Notes under the pieces: model-generated
The model's input: the letters and a program-made list of their open reading frames with translations, nothing else
Database searches by the model: none
Told to the model about the DNA's origin: nothing
Translations under genes and position numbers: made by a program
Origin: Eggerthellaceae bacterium UBA5808
Lineage (GTDB): Bacteria; Actinomycetota; Coriobacteriia; Coriobacteriales; Eggerthellaceae
Direction of reading: 5' to 3'
Length of the DNA: 64,000 nt
Assembly (NCBI GenBank): GCA_002417975.1
Contig: DIDE01000086.1
Span: forward strand, 1 to 64,000
Part shown: piece after piece, positions 21,701 through 27,100 of the stretch
Layout of the letters: each line of letters starts with the position of its first letter
How positions within the stretch are numbered: position 1 is the first letter of the stretch

Positions 21701-21803
21701 GGACGCACTTTCGACTCGTTTGCTCTTTATGATCTGCATGCTAACGCTTGGATCGATTGCCATCCTGTTCAATCTTTCGTTTCGACGGAAAGCGATGGAA
21801 TAA
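9723..21803 (+). CDS. giant DUF11-repeat surface adhesin, 4026 residues
   Basis: Very long exported protein, probably cell-surface. Residues 20-45 form a Sec signal segment (V-L-F-A-V-I-L-V-I-G-L), followed by a Gln-rich stretch and an Ala/Gln/Ser coiled-coil-like segment. Two DUF11-like beta domains follow (about residues 160-270 and 275-375), then a large head region to about residue 1675 with no family I can name. A long array of ten DUF11-like repeats (about residues 1999-3405) is bracketed by two related modules beginning V-I-K-G-S-D. After more beta domains, the protein ends in a transmembrane helix and the basic tail F-R-R-K-A-M-E. There is no LPxTG; N-V-L-T-G-D precedes the helix and might be a relic or variant of a sorting signal. 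GGGAG stands about ten bases before the ATG. Likely role: adhesion or a cell-wall stalk, by analogy with other DUF11 proteins. Confidence 0.85.
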   Translation: MNKNRQHALPWEQSEWILRRVVNVLFAVILVIGLCPTLQISALTASQVTPGDSQSQQQTQDQAQGQTQDQTQDQLQQQAQQQEQSSIDYKNDLAQAKTAYEDALKTLTSAQESLQALQQASSTDDDALSQAKQAVTDAQTASDAAQSTYKTLLARQDGSLVSVGDAVSYSFDWKNKTSDSTPVTITAQLPQGVDYLSSSSGVYDAQSRMVTWTVQASGGDSGTVTLNTIISDQATGLLSVVAHVSINGTEDTSQAQTLIHPVASLTYTDVGDNPHPALGSSMNYRIDYGNGTDAAADVGITVSIPEGVDYVTGSSSGVFDKQARTLTFQKSDVPSKEVTSYTFVVVPTKDFTDTSLNLQATLNVGTQLPTTVRSETVLAQTTSTTTESVQTDTQDTSQVHQPTTTLSTESSAEPEEPQSAVITQTQTATAIGTNPDTATAKAHLSQFKMLGMIDGAGSFDATAGDGNDVNNSNNIVRTYDQVVYKTGYSIDLANNNDQDKIVSGTMHFEMTLPVGSSVASWDTKTMAWLQNAKVTDTGSSQTLTGDVTISSDTGSTFAPRSGTINWVIAVGSAANKTIIGAPTCKMWIDDATDNTLSISGNTDTYKVTVSAAPNYNMAISAEAGGSYSGKNRQSYGLVFQLKNKALADGSLKGILGLEKVDGRKSVSFHVVFKSTIAAVNSGISVIDYKQNNASAAGSQGILTASEIASGVPLDNDGTSRETLDNQVYDGGQWAMSATGQDASFVVTGVEVDPEVASGVRVKHTASHSSSLTPDYDESTLCLSSGMVTISYPTVANSSGSLTATVGTFSAESISGVQSTTETTTADNVTTFPLSWSNSTSSGSSNGIEVDQGIVVLKDGSPVRQINRDITGTNDGATAVSTGSYPVDGAGSQTLIYKVPYATDSVTALTPGDTLRYGVDVERLQNYMPGSSFNGQNSSGWSNRVADYEPFSFGGGNVEVFQKIDGNAVEPVENSTLWSINDLDFSDSLRDTVFGTSWENTNASLNRYKAEGRLSTEVSIKYVAKKDGANWTSDTEMENSRLLNDNGGIKTTSNFEVYDSYTALKAAGKICVGFYYNATMPDMSASLMNVRLSREQQWALMYSPELRVKSTAAVKNNTLTGDSDAYRLKMSTTDVVSTTTAAANQTNGVNGATRTINQPNGVSTGAALANQWYSTSGTGTQSTGTGKNLWWYENSSSPEQTSFPYGYVDRSFNDGAYYVHYNKAASTTSDHSSDAYAQSSIPYRHNYAMLGGTGLYIAGYGTSIEKNVMQTVSVDSQSQQRTVFNLDQQQNRVDYEVKAGLTVPASATGYTAQDIITVTDTFKSDSLKAYDSSVTGTTTADIEKKYHIAYGGTYTQDATTNGGAGGSWSNETDMSSYPYTVSEKVAADGTVTLTWVFTGWNVGTPLPTIHYSLSMDTTSQAGTNVSNTATIHAAALTAAADKAATVGITPVRTDGVILLKSCENEIRGSNEDARFSWSFTNSVLNEISGITESHTIAKANVIDILPFEGDWRGSTAPGDYTFSDVTFSGNALGSSTGMTLYYTTTDAKTLFEDSGCYTYTKAADGSYSNVHVDNDKLSAYAFPSWDSVKITVDSSGKITNGDDVSKALSGKKITAVGVTATNIEDNGTFSLNYHHHWDTDLTHAASAQLFNSVSYATSDGLSATSADYSVPAANEAGVIKGSDVNDQTAVTSDQTIDYYLAVYNKDLDSPSYTKNGQSMIYDTAGYQAYNVSVQDEIPEGTTYVDGSAEVLPGSTGASVAQWMKSAQTTQGGSATTLTVQDEYTGFDLNTFDGTVTTDHDVSGGKGYTQSADTSVNTVGTIAANIARDGIYGSSDYVTAANATGSDKAIVSSSTTSAGRTQLQWYIPSLKGTGTSNIGYTQVGTGSDTTYNSDLSYYVLEGSNYLQTTMTQTKFDNYKASLAADPTNTEKYYKRSSAVSSGEYVVLHYKVKVGENSVTEKIRNNANYQSNYSIGSVTQPNALNTTYARSTDQVVHPLSAIPQIKVSKNAQERMVKQGNDGVFTIVVENLGSDDLQNVTLDDPYAVDSSGKQIVGSFDATYDATQAPSATTITVNGTHIDINSLKIGESITFTYRVPVPSDAAAGERYDNTVTTSGVGVKSKKTVTDEDIDYVKTPNDIHPSIKVEKTIAQHLYNPGETATFDIKVTNTSSEALEQVTLDDTMIYGSTKGAFKQGSCSVAATIEDTKVVLTDNLEPGASATVQYTYTVATNAADDSRYENLVTATGIGVTSHETVNDADTEWINTPHDETTIAPQIDVKKTVDAHDKNPGDKATFTITVTNNGVEALKDVVLDDVMTFEGSSGWFDRTTWTVSDPEHTTSVVPGATHVDINYLAVGESVTIAYYFNVPIATDTTSYTSKTYDNKVSTAGTGVTSGKLVTDDDMDWVRTPSVQPEGPEIKVSKVASERLVKQGENATFTIVVENLGREHLKDVTLDDPYMVDKSGNKVAGTFSATYDASQAPSATTISVNGTHIDINSLKVGEYITFTYTAQVPSTAEAGTTFDNTVTTAGVGINSGTKVTDDDIDYVNTPDDIHPSISVNKTIKQHTWQPGETATFTIEVTNNGVETLKNVTLNDTMVYGDASGRFKPGSCSVDATINDTQIVLTDQLAPGASATVEYEYTVSKDAAGDSLYDNLVTATGVGITSNERVNDSSQDYINTPATVTSPVPKIKVTKTVDAHDKNPGEVATFTIKVTNVGDEDLKNVTLPDTMVYGDATGAYKQGSCSVAATIEDTKVTLTDTLAVGASATMEYVFTVPGSTTDASYKANVYDNQVTATGIGVTSNKQVSDSDKDWVRTPEKREVVPQINITKSADASLVQQGAKGTFTIVVSNAGTEDLKDVTLDDPKVTSSAGDEIVGAFSSTYDASKAPSATTITVNGTTVTINSLKVGEAITFSYSFDVPAAAADATTYDNTVTTQGTGVTSNKIVDDSDADSVYVSTGTETPHIKLTKNANEGVVDAGSAASFTVVVKNNGSEDLKDVVVSDPVVKGSDGTEIKTGSFSADYENHAHAPISVTMSDSNQTITIDSLKIGEWLTFTYHFTVPTDAASGTNYDNTASVVGVGVTSNTQVTDEDDDDVTTPGTDPSPQITIEKTITQHEWKPGETAVFSIKVTNSGKETLKDVTLNDSMVYGSSSGHFVDGSCSVPATIEATKVTLTGQLAPGASATVSYSYQVPDDAATGSTYDNLVSTVGTGVTSGKKVTSSDDEDIYTPGSPAVNPQITVKKRADTRDKLPGQLATFTITVTNEGIEDLKDLHLDDSMVYGDAVGYYLEDTDHPWKASDPTHTTSVAKDASNANRVNIDYLVVSQSVTLYYRFSVPTIAAGAPVQVAGQSDEEFTNAFNTWMNEYAGSTSYKGSSFDNKVSVEGTGVTTGKKVTDDDHDWVRTPTWDYTAGDVIKGSDPADQTTVSPGQEITYYLIAYNRDLDTSYGTVTGDPTDKMGVTDTVPEGTHIESAGVLNSTTTDELKAWTQSVTDAAGSKVEDEYTGLATTTFNDSMDHDDTTAGNVAPTTPSNAQKVSGLTNSLITNGTYATNASSTKSMVSSDSKSVTWFLNSMAGSTTKTTGGEYQVLYMKVKVDEVPVSVAKIKDNALYKNKYKAVLDANGNAQSYPAVVASDTDALSSDQVVHQLPTNPVKGEIVNGKQYDPTNDGVAENSAAAIDYSKSTKDTQVSGPSLEVGQTFSYFIEQRMPELIGKDVDDMTATFDDPLPEEVDYAGDATLKVTVNGTVVPTSSYTVMHTSSPEDLKVKVTGLNPADVVRVTFDVTVVKLPEKNLIKNQATTIVNRGSATNDYTTNEIYNPTPHKDVYAPAEGTKAGEYTTSIDGKDVNAGDELYYEVTYANAQAEASDVSVTDTIPTYTTYKAGSIGYRVVDAAGNDITGSVTCAMDEGSGSNLSWTFKAVPSHARIVAFFSVIADALDISDYPEGAYVDNVATVNGESTNKVRNHLNPAPDVPANPDEPSAFTPSTYVPNVLTGDALSTRLLFMICMLTLGSIAILFNLSFRRKAME
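15717..19935 (+). repeat. array of ten ~410-base DUF11-like coding repeats
   Basis: Inside the adhesin gene. Repeats start near 15717, 16128, 16526, 16960, 17370, 17770, 18181, 18601, 19030 and 19423. Each encodes one beta domain of about 135 residues with the pattern K-x-x-x-x-x-x-x-x-G-x-x-A-T-F-T-I-x-V and an ending like G-V-G-V-T-S. By sequence they fall into three kinds: A (E-R-x-V-K-Q-G, P-S-A-T-T-I), B (Q-H-x-W-x-P-G-E-T-A) and C (V-D-A-H-D-K-N-P-G). The order is A-B-C, A-B-C, A-A-B-C, pointing to growth by duplication of a three-domain unit. Confidence 0.85.
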
Positions 21804-21929
21804 GGTGAAACCAGGCAGTACTCGATCGATTGAATACGTGTGCTAGAGGTTCAAGAAAGAACGTGTTTGACTAAGGCTGGAGATTGAATCTGATATGCAA
21901 CGCAACAGGCGTGAACGGAAGGATGAGAC

Positions 21930-22154
21930 ATGGACGATTTACTGGAGCTGGTGCGCACACGGCTAAGTGAGAATTTAGGGCTTGATCCTGCAAGCATACA
22001 GCCTGAATCTACCTTTGAAGAGCTCGATATCGATTCTCTTGATATGGTTGAACTTTCGAGTGATTTAGAAAATGAACTCGATATTACTCTTGCGCGGCCA
22101 GGTGATATTTCGACTATTGGCGAATATCTTGACTATGTGAATTCGCGGCGCTAA
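21930..22154 (+). CDS. acyl carrier protein (first of two)
   Basis: 74-residue acidic acyl carrier protein. It has the classic four-helix pattern and the attachment motif D-S-L-D-M-V-E-L, with Ser36 as the expected site for 4'-phosphopantetheine. GGAAGG at 21917-21922 is a suitable ribosome-binding site. It is followed on the same strand by fabG and fabF, so the three probably form an operon that builds or modifies an acyl chain bound to this protein. Whether it serves housekeeping fatty-acid synthesis or only this cluster cannot be told. The absence of fabD, fabZ, fabI/K and acc genes nearby favours a special-purpose carrier. Confidence 0.9.
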   Translation: MDDLLELVRTRLSENLGLDPASIQPESTFEELDIDSLDMVELSSDLENELDITLARPGDISTIGEYLDYVNSRR

Positions 22155-22189
22155 CGCTTTATAACGATGACGTTCCCTTTCCTTTCTCA

Positions 22190-22227
22190 GTCCGCGCATT
22201 GCAGCGTATATGACTCGATGCGCGGAC
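22190..22227 (+). promoter_or_regulatory. hairpin between carrier protein and fabG genes
   Basis: Perfect ten-base arms (22190-22199 GTCCGCGCAT and 22218-22227) with an 18-base loop, preceded by a pyrimidine-rich run and not followed by a T-run. It lies 20 bases before the fabG start. It could be an attenuator, a processing site that sets the ratio of carrier protein to enzyme mRNA, or an operator. Confidence 0.45.
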
Positions 22228-22247
22228 ATTAGAAAGCTGGTGTATTG

Positions 22248-23018
22248 ATGGTAATCTATAAAGATTTTGAAGAGCCGCGTCCCGATGTTGCGCTCGTCAC
22301 TGGTGCCCAGCGAGGTATCGGGCGTGCTGTTGCGGAACGTTTTGCACAAGCTGGCACGCATCTCGTATTAAACTGTGAGCCCTGCCATACGGCAGAAGCA
22401 GAAGATTTTGCGCATCTGCTCAAGCAAACGTATGGCACGATTTCGATTGTGGTTCCAGCAGATATTTCATCGTGGAGTGAATCACGTGATCTGATTTCCA
22501 CAGCAATGGAAGCATTCGATCATATAGACATTTTGGTAAACAACGCCGGTATCACACGTGATGGATTGATCGCCTGCATGGGCGAAGAAGATTTTGACGA
22601 TGTGGTACGCGTTAATCTTAAAGGGACCTTTAACTGTTGCCGTCACGTAACGCGTATTATGCTCCATCAGCATTACGGTCGAATTGTGAATATTGCGAGC
22701 ATCGTTGCAGTTCGCGGTTGTGACGGTCGATCGAACTACGCAGCGAGTAAAGCGGGCGTTATTGGACTTACACGATCACTTGCTCATGAACTTGCAAAGC
22801 GACAGGTGACCGTCAATGCGGTAGCGCCTGGCTACATTGTTTCTAAGATGACTGATGATCTCTCGTTGGTAAAAAAGAAACTAGCACTCTCACGAATTGC
22901 GATGCGTCGTTTTGGCCAACCCGAAGAAGTAGCCGCTGTTGTCGCGTTTTTGGCTTCGCACGAAGCGAGCTATGTAACAGGACAGGTCATTGGTGTTGAT
23001 GGTGAAATGGCACTCTAG
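22248..23018 (+). CDS. fabG: 3-oxoacyl-ACP reductase FabG-like
   Basis: 256-residue short-chain dehydrogenase, probably reducing the 3-keto group of an acyl chain on the carrier protein with NAD(P)H. Visible signatures: nucleotide-binding T-G-A-Q-R-G-I-G-R, N-N-A-G, the catalytic N-I-A-S serine with N-Y-A-A-S-K tyrosine and lysine, V-A-P-G-Y-I, and the C-terminal Y-V-T-G-Q-V-I-G-V-D-G of FabG proteins. I take the ATG at 22248; the TTG directly before it is in frame and also possible. It lies between a carrier protein gene and fabF, the usual company of FabG in dedicated acyl synthesis. Confidence 0.9.
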   Translation: MVIYKDFEEPRPDVALVTGAQRGIGRAVAERFAQAGTHLVLNCEPCHTAEAEDFAHLLKQTYGTISIVVPADISSWSESRDLISTAMEAFDHIDILVNNAGITRDGLIACMGEEDFDDVVRVNLKGTFNCCRHVTRIMLHQHYGRIVNIASIVAVRGCDGRSNYAASKAGVIGLTRSLAHELAKRQVTVNAVAPGYIVSKMTDDLSLVKKKLALSRIAMRRFGQPEEVAAVVAFLASHEASYVTGQVIGVDGEMAL

Positions 23019-23080
23019 GTCAATCGCGGCTGTTTGCACTACCTACTACATTACGTTAACAATGAAAAGGTGACCATACG

Positions 23081-24352
23081 ATGGAATCTCAGCGAGCGAC
23101 CATGCAACAACTTCATCGCGTCGTCATCACGGGCGTTGGAGCTTTGACGCCCGCCGGATGTGGCGTTGAACCTCTTTGGGATGCGCTCCTTGCAAAACGG
23201 TGTTGTCTTGGGCGCATCACACGTTTTGATCCAACAGACTATGCGGTACGTATTGCAGGGGAGATCCCTGATTACGATAACCTGCGCAATACATTTTTCT
23301 CACATAAAGACGCGCGCCGTTTGTCACGATTTGTTCAGTATGCTTTGATTGCTGCGGATGAAGCAATGCGTACCTCTGAGCTTGATATATCAAAAGAAGA
23401 TCCTTGCCAGTTTGCATGCGTATTTAGCGGTGGCACAGGTGGTGGCATGGAAATCTATGAACGCGAGATTATCAAACTGTATACCAAAGGTCCTAAAGCC
23501 GTGTCGCCTCTTTTTATTCCGAGCATGATTGCTAATATGGCTGCAGCGCATGTTTCGATGCGTTATGGCTTTAAGGGCGAATGTACCAATGTTATTACGG
23601 CGTGTGCAACGGGAACTCATGCAACAGGGACCGCATACCGTCTTATCCGCCATGGCGATGCAACGATGGCGATGTGCGGTGGCAGCGAAGAAACCATCGT
23701 GCCTACGTTGATTGCGGGATTTGGCAATCTGGGTGCATTGATGCCTACTGATGATGCTCAGCATGCGTCGATGCCCTTTGATCGTCGGCGGGGCGGTTTT
23801 GTCGCTTCCGAAGGTGCTGGTGCGCTTGTTCTAGAAGAATACAAACATGCGTGTGCACGTGGTGCTCATATTTATGCAGAGATCGTTGGATTTGGCGCAA
23901 CGGGCGATGCCTATCATGTTACTGCGCCCGATCCTACAGGGGATGGCGCTGCTCGAGCGATGCGTCGTGCGGTTGAGGAAAGCGGCTATTCAATTGCGGA
24001 TATTAGCCATATCAATGCTCATGGAACGGCAACTCAATTAAATGATACGGCAGAAACTGCTGCGATTTATCGTTTGTGCGGTAGCAACGCATCGCAGATT
24101 CCTGTTTTCTCCGTTAAAGGGGCAATTGGCCATATGTTGAGTGGCGCCGGTGCTATCGAGGCTGTGGTCAGCGCTTTATCGCTTGATCGAGGCATTATTC
24201 CGCCGACGACAGGATTTGCTGAGCCTGATCCTAAGTGCAACCTTAATGTGGTGACGCATCCTCTTACCAACAACCATCAGGTTTTGGCGATCTCAAATTC
24301 GATGGGATTTGGTGGTCATAACGGTGCGCTTGCGTTTGCTCCCTGCATTTAA
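23081..24352 (+). CDS. fabF: 3-oxoacyl-ACP synthase II, FabF-like
   Basis: 423-residue condensing enzyme extending an ACP-bound acyl chain with malonyl-ACP. The Cys-His-His triad is in place: Cys175 in T-A-C-A-T-G-T, His314 in N-A-H-G-T-A-T and His351 in G-A-I-G-H-M-L-S-G-A-G, with Lys346 just before. The length is usual for FabF. AAGGTGA stands about eight bases before the ATG at 23081; the ATG at codon 8 would be an alternative. The stop codon shares the bases TTAA with the stop of the minus-strand carrier protein gene that runs towards it. Confidence 0.92.
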   Translation: MESQRATMQQLHRVVITGVGALTPAGCGVEPLWDALLAKRCCLGRITRFDPTDYAVRIAGEIPDYDNLRNTFFSHKDARRLSRFVQYALIAADEAMRTSELDISKEDPCQFACVFSGGTGGGMEIYEREIIKLYTKGPKAVSPLFIPSMIANMAAAHVSMRYGFKGECTNVITACATGTHATGTAYRLIRHGDATMAMCGGSEETIVPTLIAGFGNLGALMPTDDAQHASMPFDRRRGGFVASEGAGALVLEEYKHACARGAHIYAEIVGFGATGDAYHVTAPDPTGDGAARAMRRAVEESGYSIADISHINAHGTATQLNDTAETAAIYRLCGSNASQIPVFSVKGAIGHMLSGAGAIEAVVSALSLDRGIIPPTTGFAEPDPKCNLNVVTHPLTNNHQVLAISNSMGFGGHNGALAFAPCI

Positions 24353-24684
24353 TCTACAGGCTGATCTTCGATAGTTTTGACGAGCTCAACGACGTCTGCA
24401 ACGGTTTGCATGTCGTTATTAAAGAGTGCGTCATCAGGTATATGAATATTAAATGCTTCCTCGATACGGACGACTACAGTCATAAAATCAAATGAATTAA
24501 TTCCGAGTTGTATAAGTTCTGTTTGTGGGGTAATGCGACGTTTGTCCATAACAGCTGTTTGCGCAAGCAATTGGATGATTGCTTCTTCGGTGGGATCACT
24601 TGTAGGCTGATCGTTAGCGTTGCGCTGTGGGGTTTGGCTCTGAGGATGTTGGTTTGTCTTTTGGCTGTGCAGATGAATGTTCAC
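24349..24684 (-). CDS. second acyl carrier protein, with polar N-terminal extension
   Basis: 111 residues. Residues 31-111 form an acyl carrier domain; the attachment serine is Ser64 in L-G-I-N-S-F-D-F-M, so the usual D-S-L is replaced by N-S-F. Residues 1-30 are rich in Gln, Asn, His, Pro and Thr and are not part of a normal carrier protein. The start is a GTG fixed by AAGGAG (24692-24697), seven bases upstream and inside the preceding gene, which it overlaps by 71 bases. Hence it is the last gene of the minus-strand operon led by the gene at 29926. Its partners are likely the acyl ligase (loading) and the BtrH-like proteins (transfer). Confidence 0.85.
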   Translation of the reverse strand: MNIHLHSQKTNQHPQSQTPQRNANDQPTSDPTEEAIIQLLAQTAVMDKRRITPQTELIQLGINSFDFMTVVVRIEEAFNIHIPDDALFNNDMQTVADVVELVKTIEDQPVD

Positions 24685-25945
24685 CGGATGACTCCTTTTC
24701 TGATGTGTGCTCGGCTCGACGTGCTGCATGTGCTCTAACTTTGCGCGCAATAAGTTTTTGGATAGGGTTGAGCGAAGCATCTTCCTGTCCCGTTTGCTGT
24801 TGCTCAAGGCGATGGAATCGATACTTGATAAGGACAAAGTAAATGATCATCGACCAGAGGGTGAGTCCGATAATAAAGAACTGATCGTATGGTGTAGGGA
24901 TGCTAAAGAGGGCAGTCGTTATATTTGCCTGGATAACATTAAAAACGAGAATAAAAGCAATGCATGACCAGGTATAGATCGTCTGAATCTTAGTAAGGTG
25001 AATACATCTAAATCGTTGTGTTCCCCACGATGATACTTTTCGCAGATATGCTTGACGAAGATTAGGCTCGTTGATAAGTGTCGAAAGAATAAAATAACCA
25101 TCGGTCAAGCTTGAGGGCATGGCATTTCCAAGCAAAAGATCGAGATTGACCAAAAAGATTAGAAACCATATTGGATTGCCGGTCAAACTGTAGATGCCGA
25201 TGGCGACGCCGCCAAGAAAGCATTGGCAGATAAGTCCCGCTGATAGAATAAGCGCTCTAACTTTTTTGTCCGCTGAATACAGGCGGGGAATTTTGACATA
25301 GAACATTGGATATACAAAGAAATAAATAATTACATGGGTACGTGCAGGCGGAAACCCATAATGGGCTGCGAACATCGAATGCATGAGCTCGTGTATCATC
25401 GCGCAAATGCACGATATGCCATAGGTGAGTGCGCTAACTGCTATAAAATCGCTTGCAGATCCGATATGCACTCCAAAATCGAGCGTTCCTTGTAATGCTG
25501 ATTGAATGGTACATCCTATAAGAAACGTCCAGATGATTGCCGAAATGACGAGTATGGGAGTAAAGCTTCGTGCAAGTATGTTGGTAAATTTTGTGAGGTC
25601 AAAGGAGAATAAGTCGATGCTGAGCGCACGTATTTCGGTTGCTTGGGCGATCGTGTATTCATCCTGAAAAGCACCCATGGCGGTAAGTTTGAGCAGGGTA
25701 AATTGGAGCGCATCGCGGTCGTTGCTGTCTGCGTTCTCAAGAATACGAGCGAGTGTATGGTACCCATCGCACTTAGCAAGGCATGCCTGAACTTTTGGGA
25801 CAAGATTAGTTGGCAGTGTAAGATAGCGGTCAAGTCCTTCAATCTCGAGATAAGAATGGCCTTTTTTTACATTGGATGTGCCGGTAACTTCTGTAATCTG
25901 ATGTAGTAGAAGGGGCTCGAATGTGTATATGTCAATGTTGGGCAT
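24614..25945 (-). CDS. PqqD-like domain fused to M50-type membrane metalloprotease
   Basis: 443 residues. Residues 20-95 look like a PqqD/RiPP-recognition domain (Y-L-T-L-P-T-N-L-V-P-K-V near the start, then G-Y-H-T-L-A-R-I-L and a helix ending T-A-M-G-A-F). Several membrane segments follow, with the zinc motif H-E-L-M-H at 185-189 and a T-D-G-Y at 281-284 that may give the third ligand, as in site-2 proteases (M50). YydH of Bacillus, linked to processing of the YydF peptide, belongs to this broad group. The tail is polar. I choose the ATG at 25945, with GAGAG eight bases upstream; the gene then overlaps the previous one by 14 bases. Likely role: binding the leader of the small peptide at 30155 and cutting it in the membrane. 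Confidence 0.8.
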   Translation of the reverse strand: MPNIDIYTFEPLLLHQITEVTGTSNVKKGHSYLEIEGLDRYLTLPTNLVPKVQACLAKCDGYHTLARILENADSNDRDALQFTLLKLTAMGAFQDEYTIAQATEIRALSIDLFSFDLTKFTNILARSFTPILVISAIIWTFLIGCTIQSALQGTLDFGVHIGSASDFIAVSALTYGISCICAMIHELMHSMFAAHYGFPPARTHVIIYFFVYPMFYVKIPRLYSADKKVRALILSAGLICQCFLGGVAIGIYSLTGNPIWFLIFLVNLDLLLGNAMPSSLTDGYFILSTLINEPNLRQAYLRKVSSWGTQRFRCIHLTKIQTIYTWSCIAFILVFNVIQANITTALFSIPTPYDQFFIIGLTLWSMIIYFVLIKYRFHRLEQQQTGQEDASLNPIQKLIARKVRAHAARRAEHTSEKESSGEHSSAQPKDKPTSSEPNPTAQR

Positions 25946-27086
25946 GATAATCTCTCTGCGCTGTTTGCAGCGCAGCACAGCAGCGTTCCTCTTCATTCGC
26001 GATATGCTCGATTGCCTTAGGCAACGAGGTCACTAATCCACTGAGGTCATCTATAAGCAATAGATCATTGAGGGATCGCCACAGTAGTCCTAGATTTTCG
26101 AAGCGAGAGGGGAATCCTCGAAGATAGTGGCATCCGTAGTCGTTAATACATTCAGTAAGAAAATCTTTATATACCCAGCGATACAGTGAATGGGTTTGCT
26201 CAAATTCTGCGATGAATGAATGAAGCATATGGAATTGATAGCGGACAGCTCGTTCATACAAGGTCAATGTTTCTTCGTCAAATACTTCGATCTGCTGAAT
26301 AAGCTTGCGGATATGCGCGATTCCTCCCGTAGGTGAGAGCATAGCGGCGCAGTTTGCGCCGATACTTTCGTTGATAAGCTGTGGCCAGTTATAGTCCTGG
26401 TATGACCGAAAAGGCATTTCAATACGGTAATAGACTCCGTGCGGCGGATTAAGGTCCCAGTTGGAAAGGCGTGCTTGTTCAACTTCTGGCACGGGGACAT
26501 GGACTGGTTCATTGCTGTACTGATCAGCTATAAGATAATACGCTTTATCCGCACTGTTGTACTGCTCTGCTTGAGTAGGGGAACTTGTTCCTTCATGGTA
26601 GGCGAGTATGCCTGCAACATGCTGGCAGAAATGCTGTGGCTTATAGGCGCTCTCATGTGCTGCAAGTGCTTGGTTGATATATGTCAGATAGTAGCGATCA
26701 AGGAGTGCAATGATGACGGCATCATGGTGATGTGCTTCGATGACTGCATCGCGAAATTCGGTGGCATCCTCGCAGCGACGTTTGCTAAATTTGATACCAA
26801 TTTTACGGGCAAAATGGGGGAAGTTGTCGCGCTCACGGCCGAGCATAATGAGGTAAGGTAACGAAAAATGTCGTTCGATTTGTGCAGAGAACGATATGCC
26901 TTCGGAAAGACCAAAGCACATTGAAGCCGAAAGGGGCAATCCCATAGTATGAGCGATATCGCTCATTTGTTGAAGCTGACAATCGACGTGTCGATCGATA
27001 TCATGCCAGTACTGTCCATATCCGTCGCGCTGAATCCAGTGCGTATGCGAATGAGCTGATGCAGTTGTGCGGGGTGGACAAGTCAT
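25932..27086 (-). CDS. BtrH-like acyltransferase (copy 1)
   Basis: 384 residues. It resembles the BtrH N-terminal family, in which BtrH moves an acyl group from carrier protein BtrI to butirosin. Conserved with the paralogue at 28865: Cys36 in H-V-D-C-Q-L-Q, G-L-S-E-G-I-S-F-S, L-P-Y-L-I-M-L-G-R, the segment P-Q-H-F-C-Q-H (His152, His156) and D188 in Y-L-I-A-D-Q-Y. These could form a Cys-His-Asp triad in a papain-like fold. The last 150 residues are helical. Only one start is possible, the ATG at 27086, 14 bases after the ligase gene; the ribosome-binding site is weak. The N-terminus is 20 residues longer than in the paralogue. Probable partners: the ACPs and ligase of this cluster. Confidence 0.75.
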   Translation of the reverse strand: MTCPPRTTASAHSHTHWIQRDGYGQYWHDIDRHVDCQLQQMSDIAHTMGLPLSASMCFGLSEGISFSAQIERHFSLPYLIMLGRERDNFPHFARKIGIKFSKRRCEDATEFRDAVIEAHHHDAVIIALLDRYYLTYINQALAAHESAYKPQHFCQHVAGILAYHEGTSSPTQAEQYNSADKAYYLIADQYSNEPVHVPVPEVEQARLSNWDLNPPHGVYYRIEMPFRSYQDYNWPQLINESIGANCAAMLSPTGGIAHIRKLIQQIEVFDEETLTLYERAVRYQFHMLHSFIAEFEQTHSLYRWVYKDFLTECINDYGCHYLRGFPSRFENLGLLWRSLNDLLLIDDLSGLVTSLPKAIEHIANEEERCCAALQTAQRDYHAQH

Positions 27087-27100
27087 GCTACAGCTTCTTT

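Noticed and set aside
21660..21803. LPxTG sorting signal
   Set aside because: Only N-V-L-T-G-D precedes the helix; Leu-Pro is missing, so I do not call a canonical signal.
21930..24352. housekeeping fatty-acid synthesis operon or aryl-polyene cluster
   Set aside because: fabD, fabH, enoyl reductase and acc genes are missing, and no dehydratase or aryl-specific genes typical of aryl polyenes are present; the hotdog protein looks like a thioesterase.
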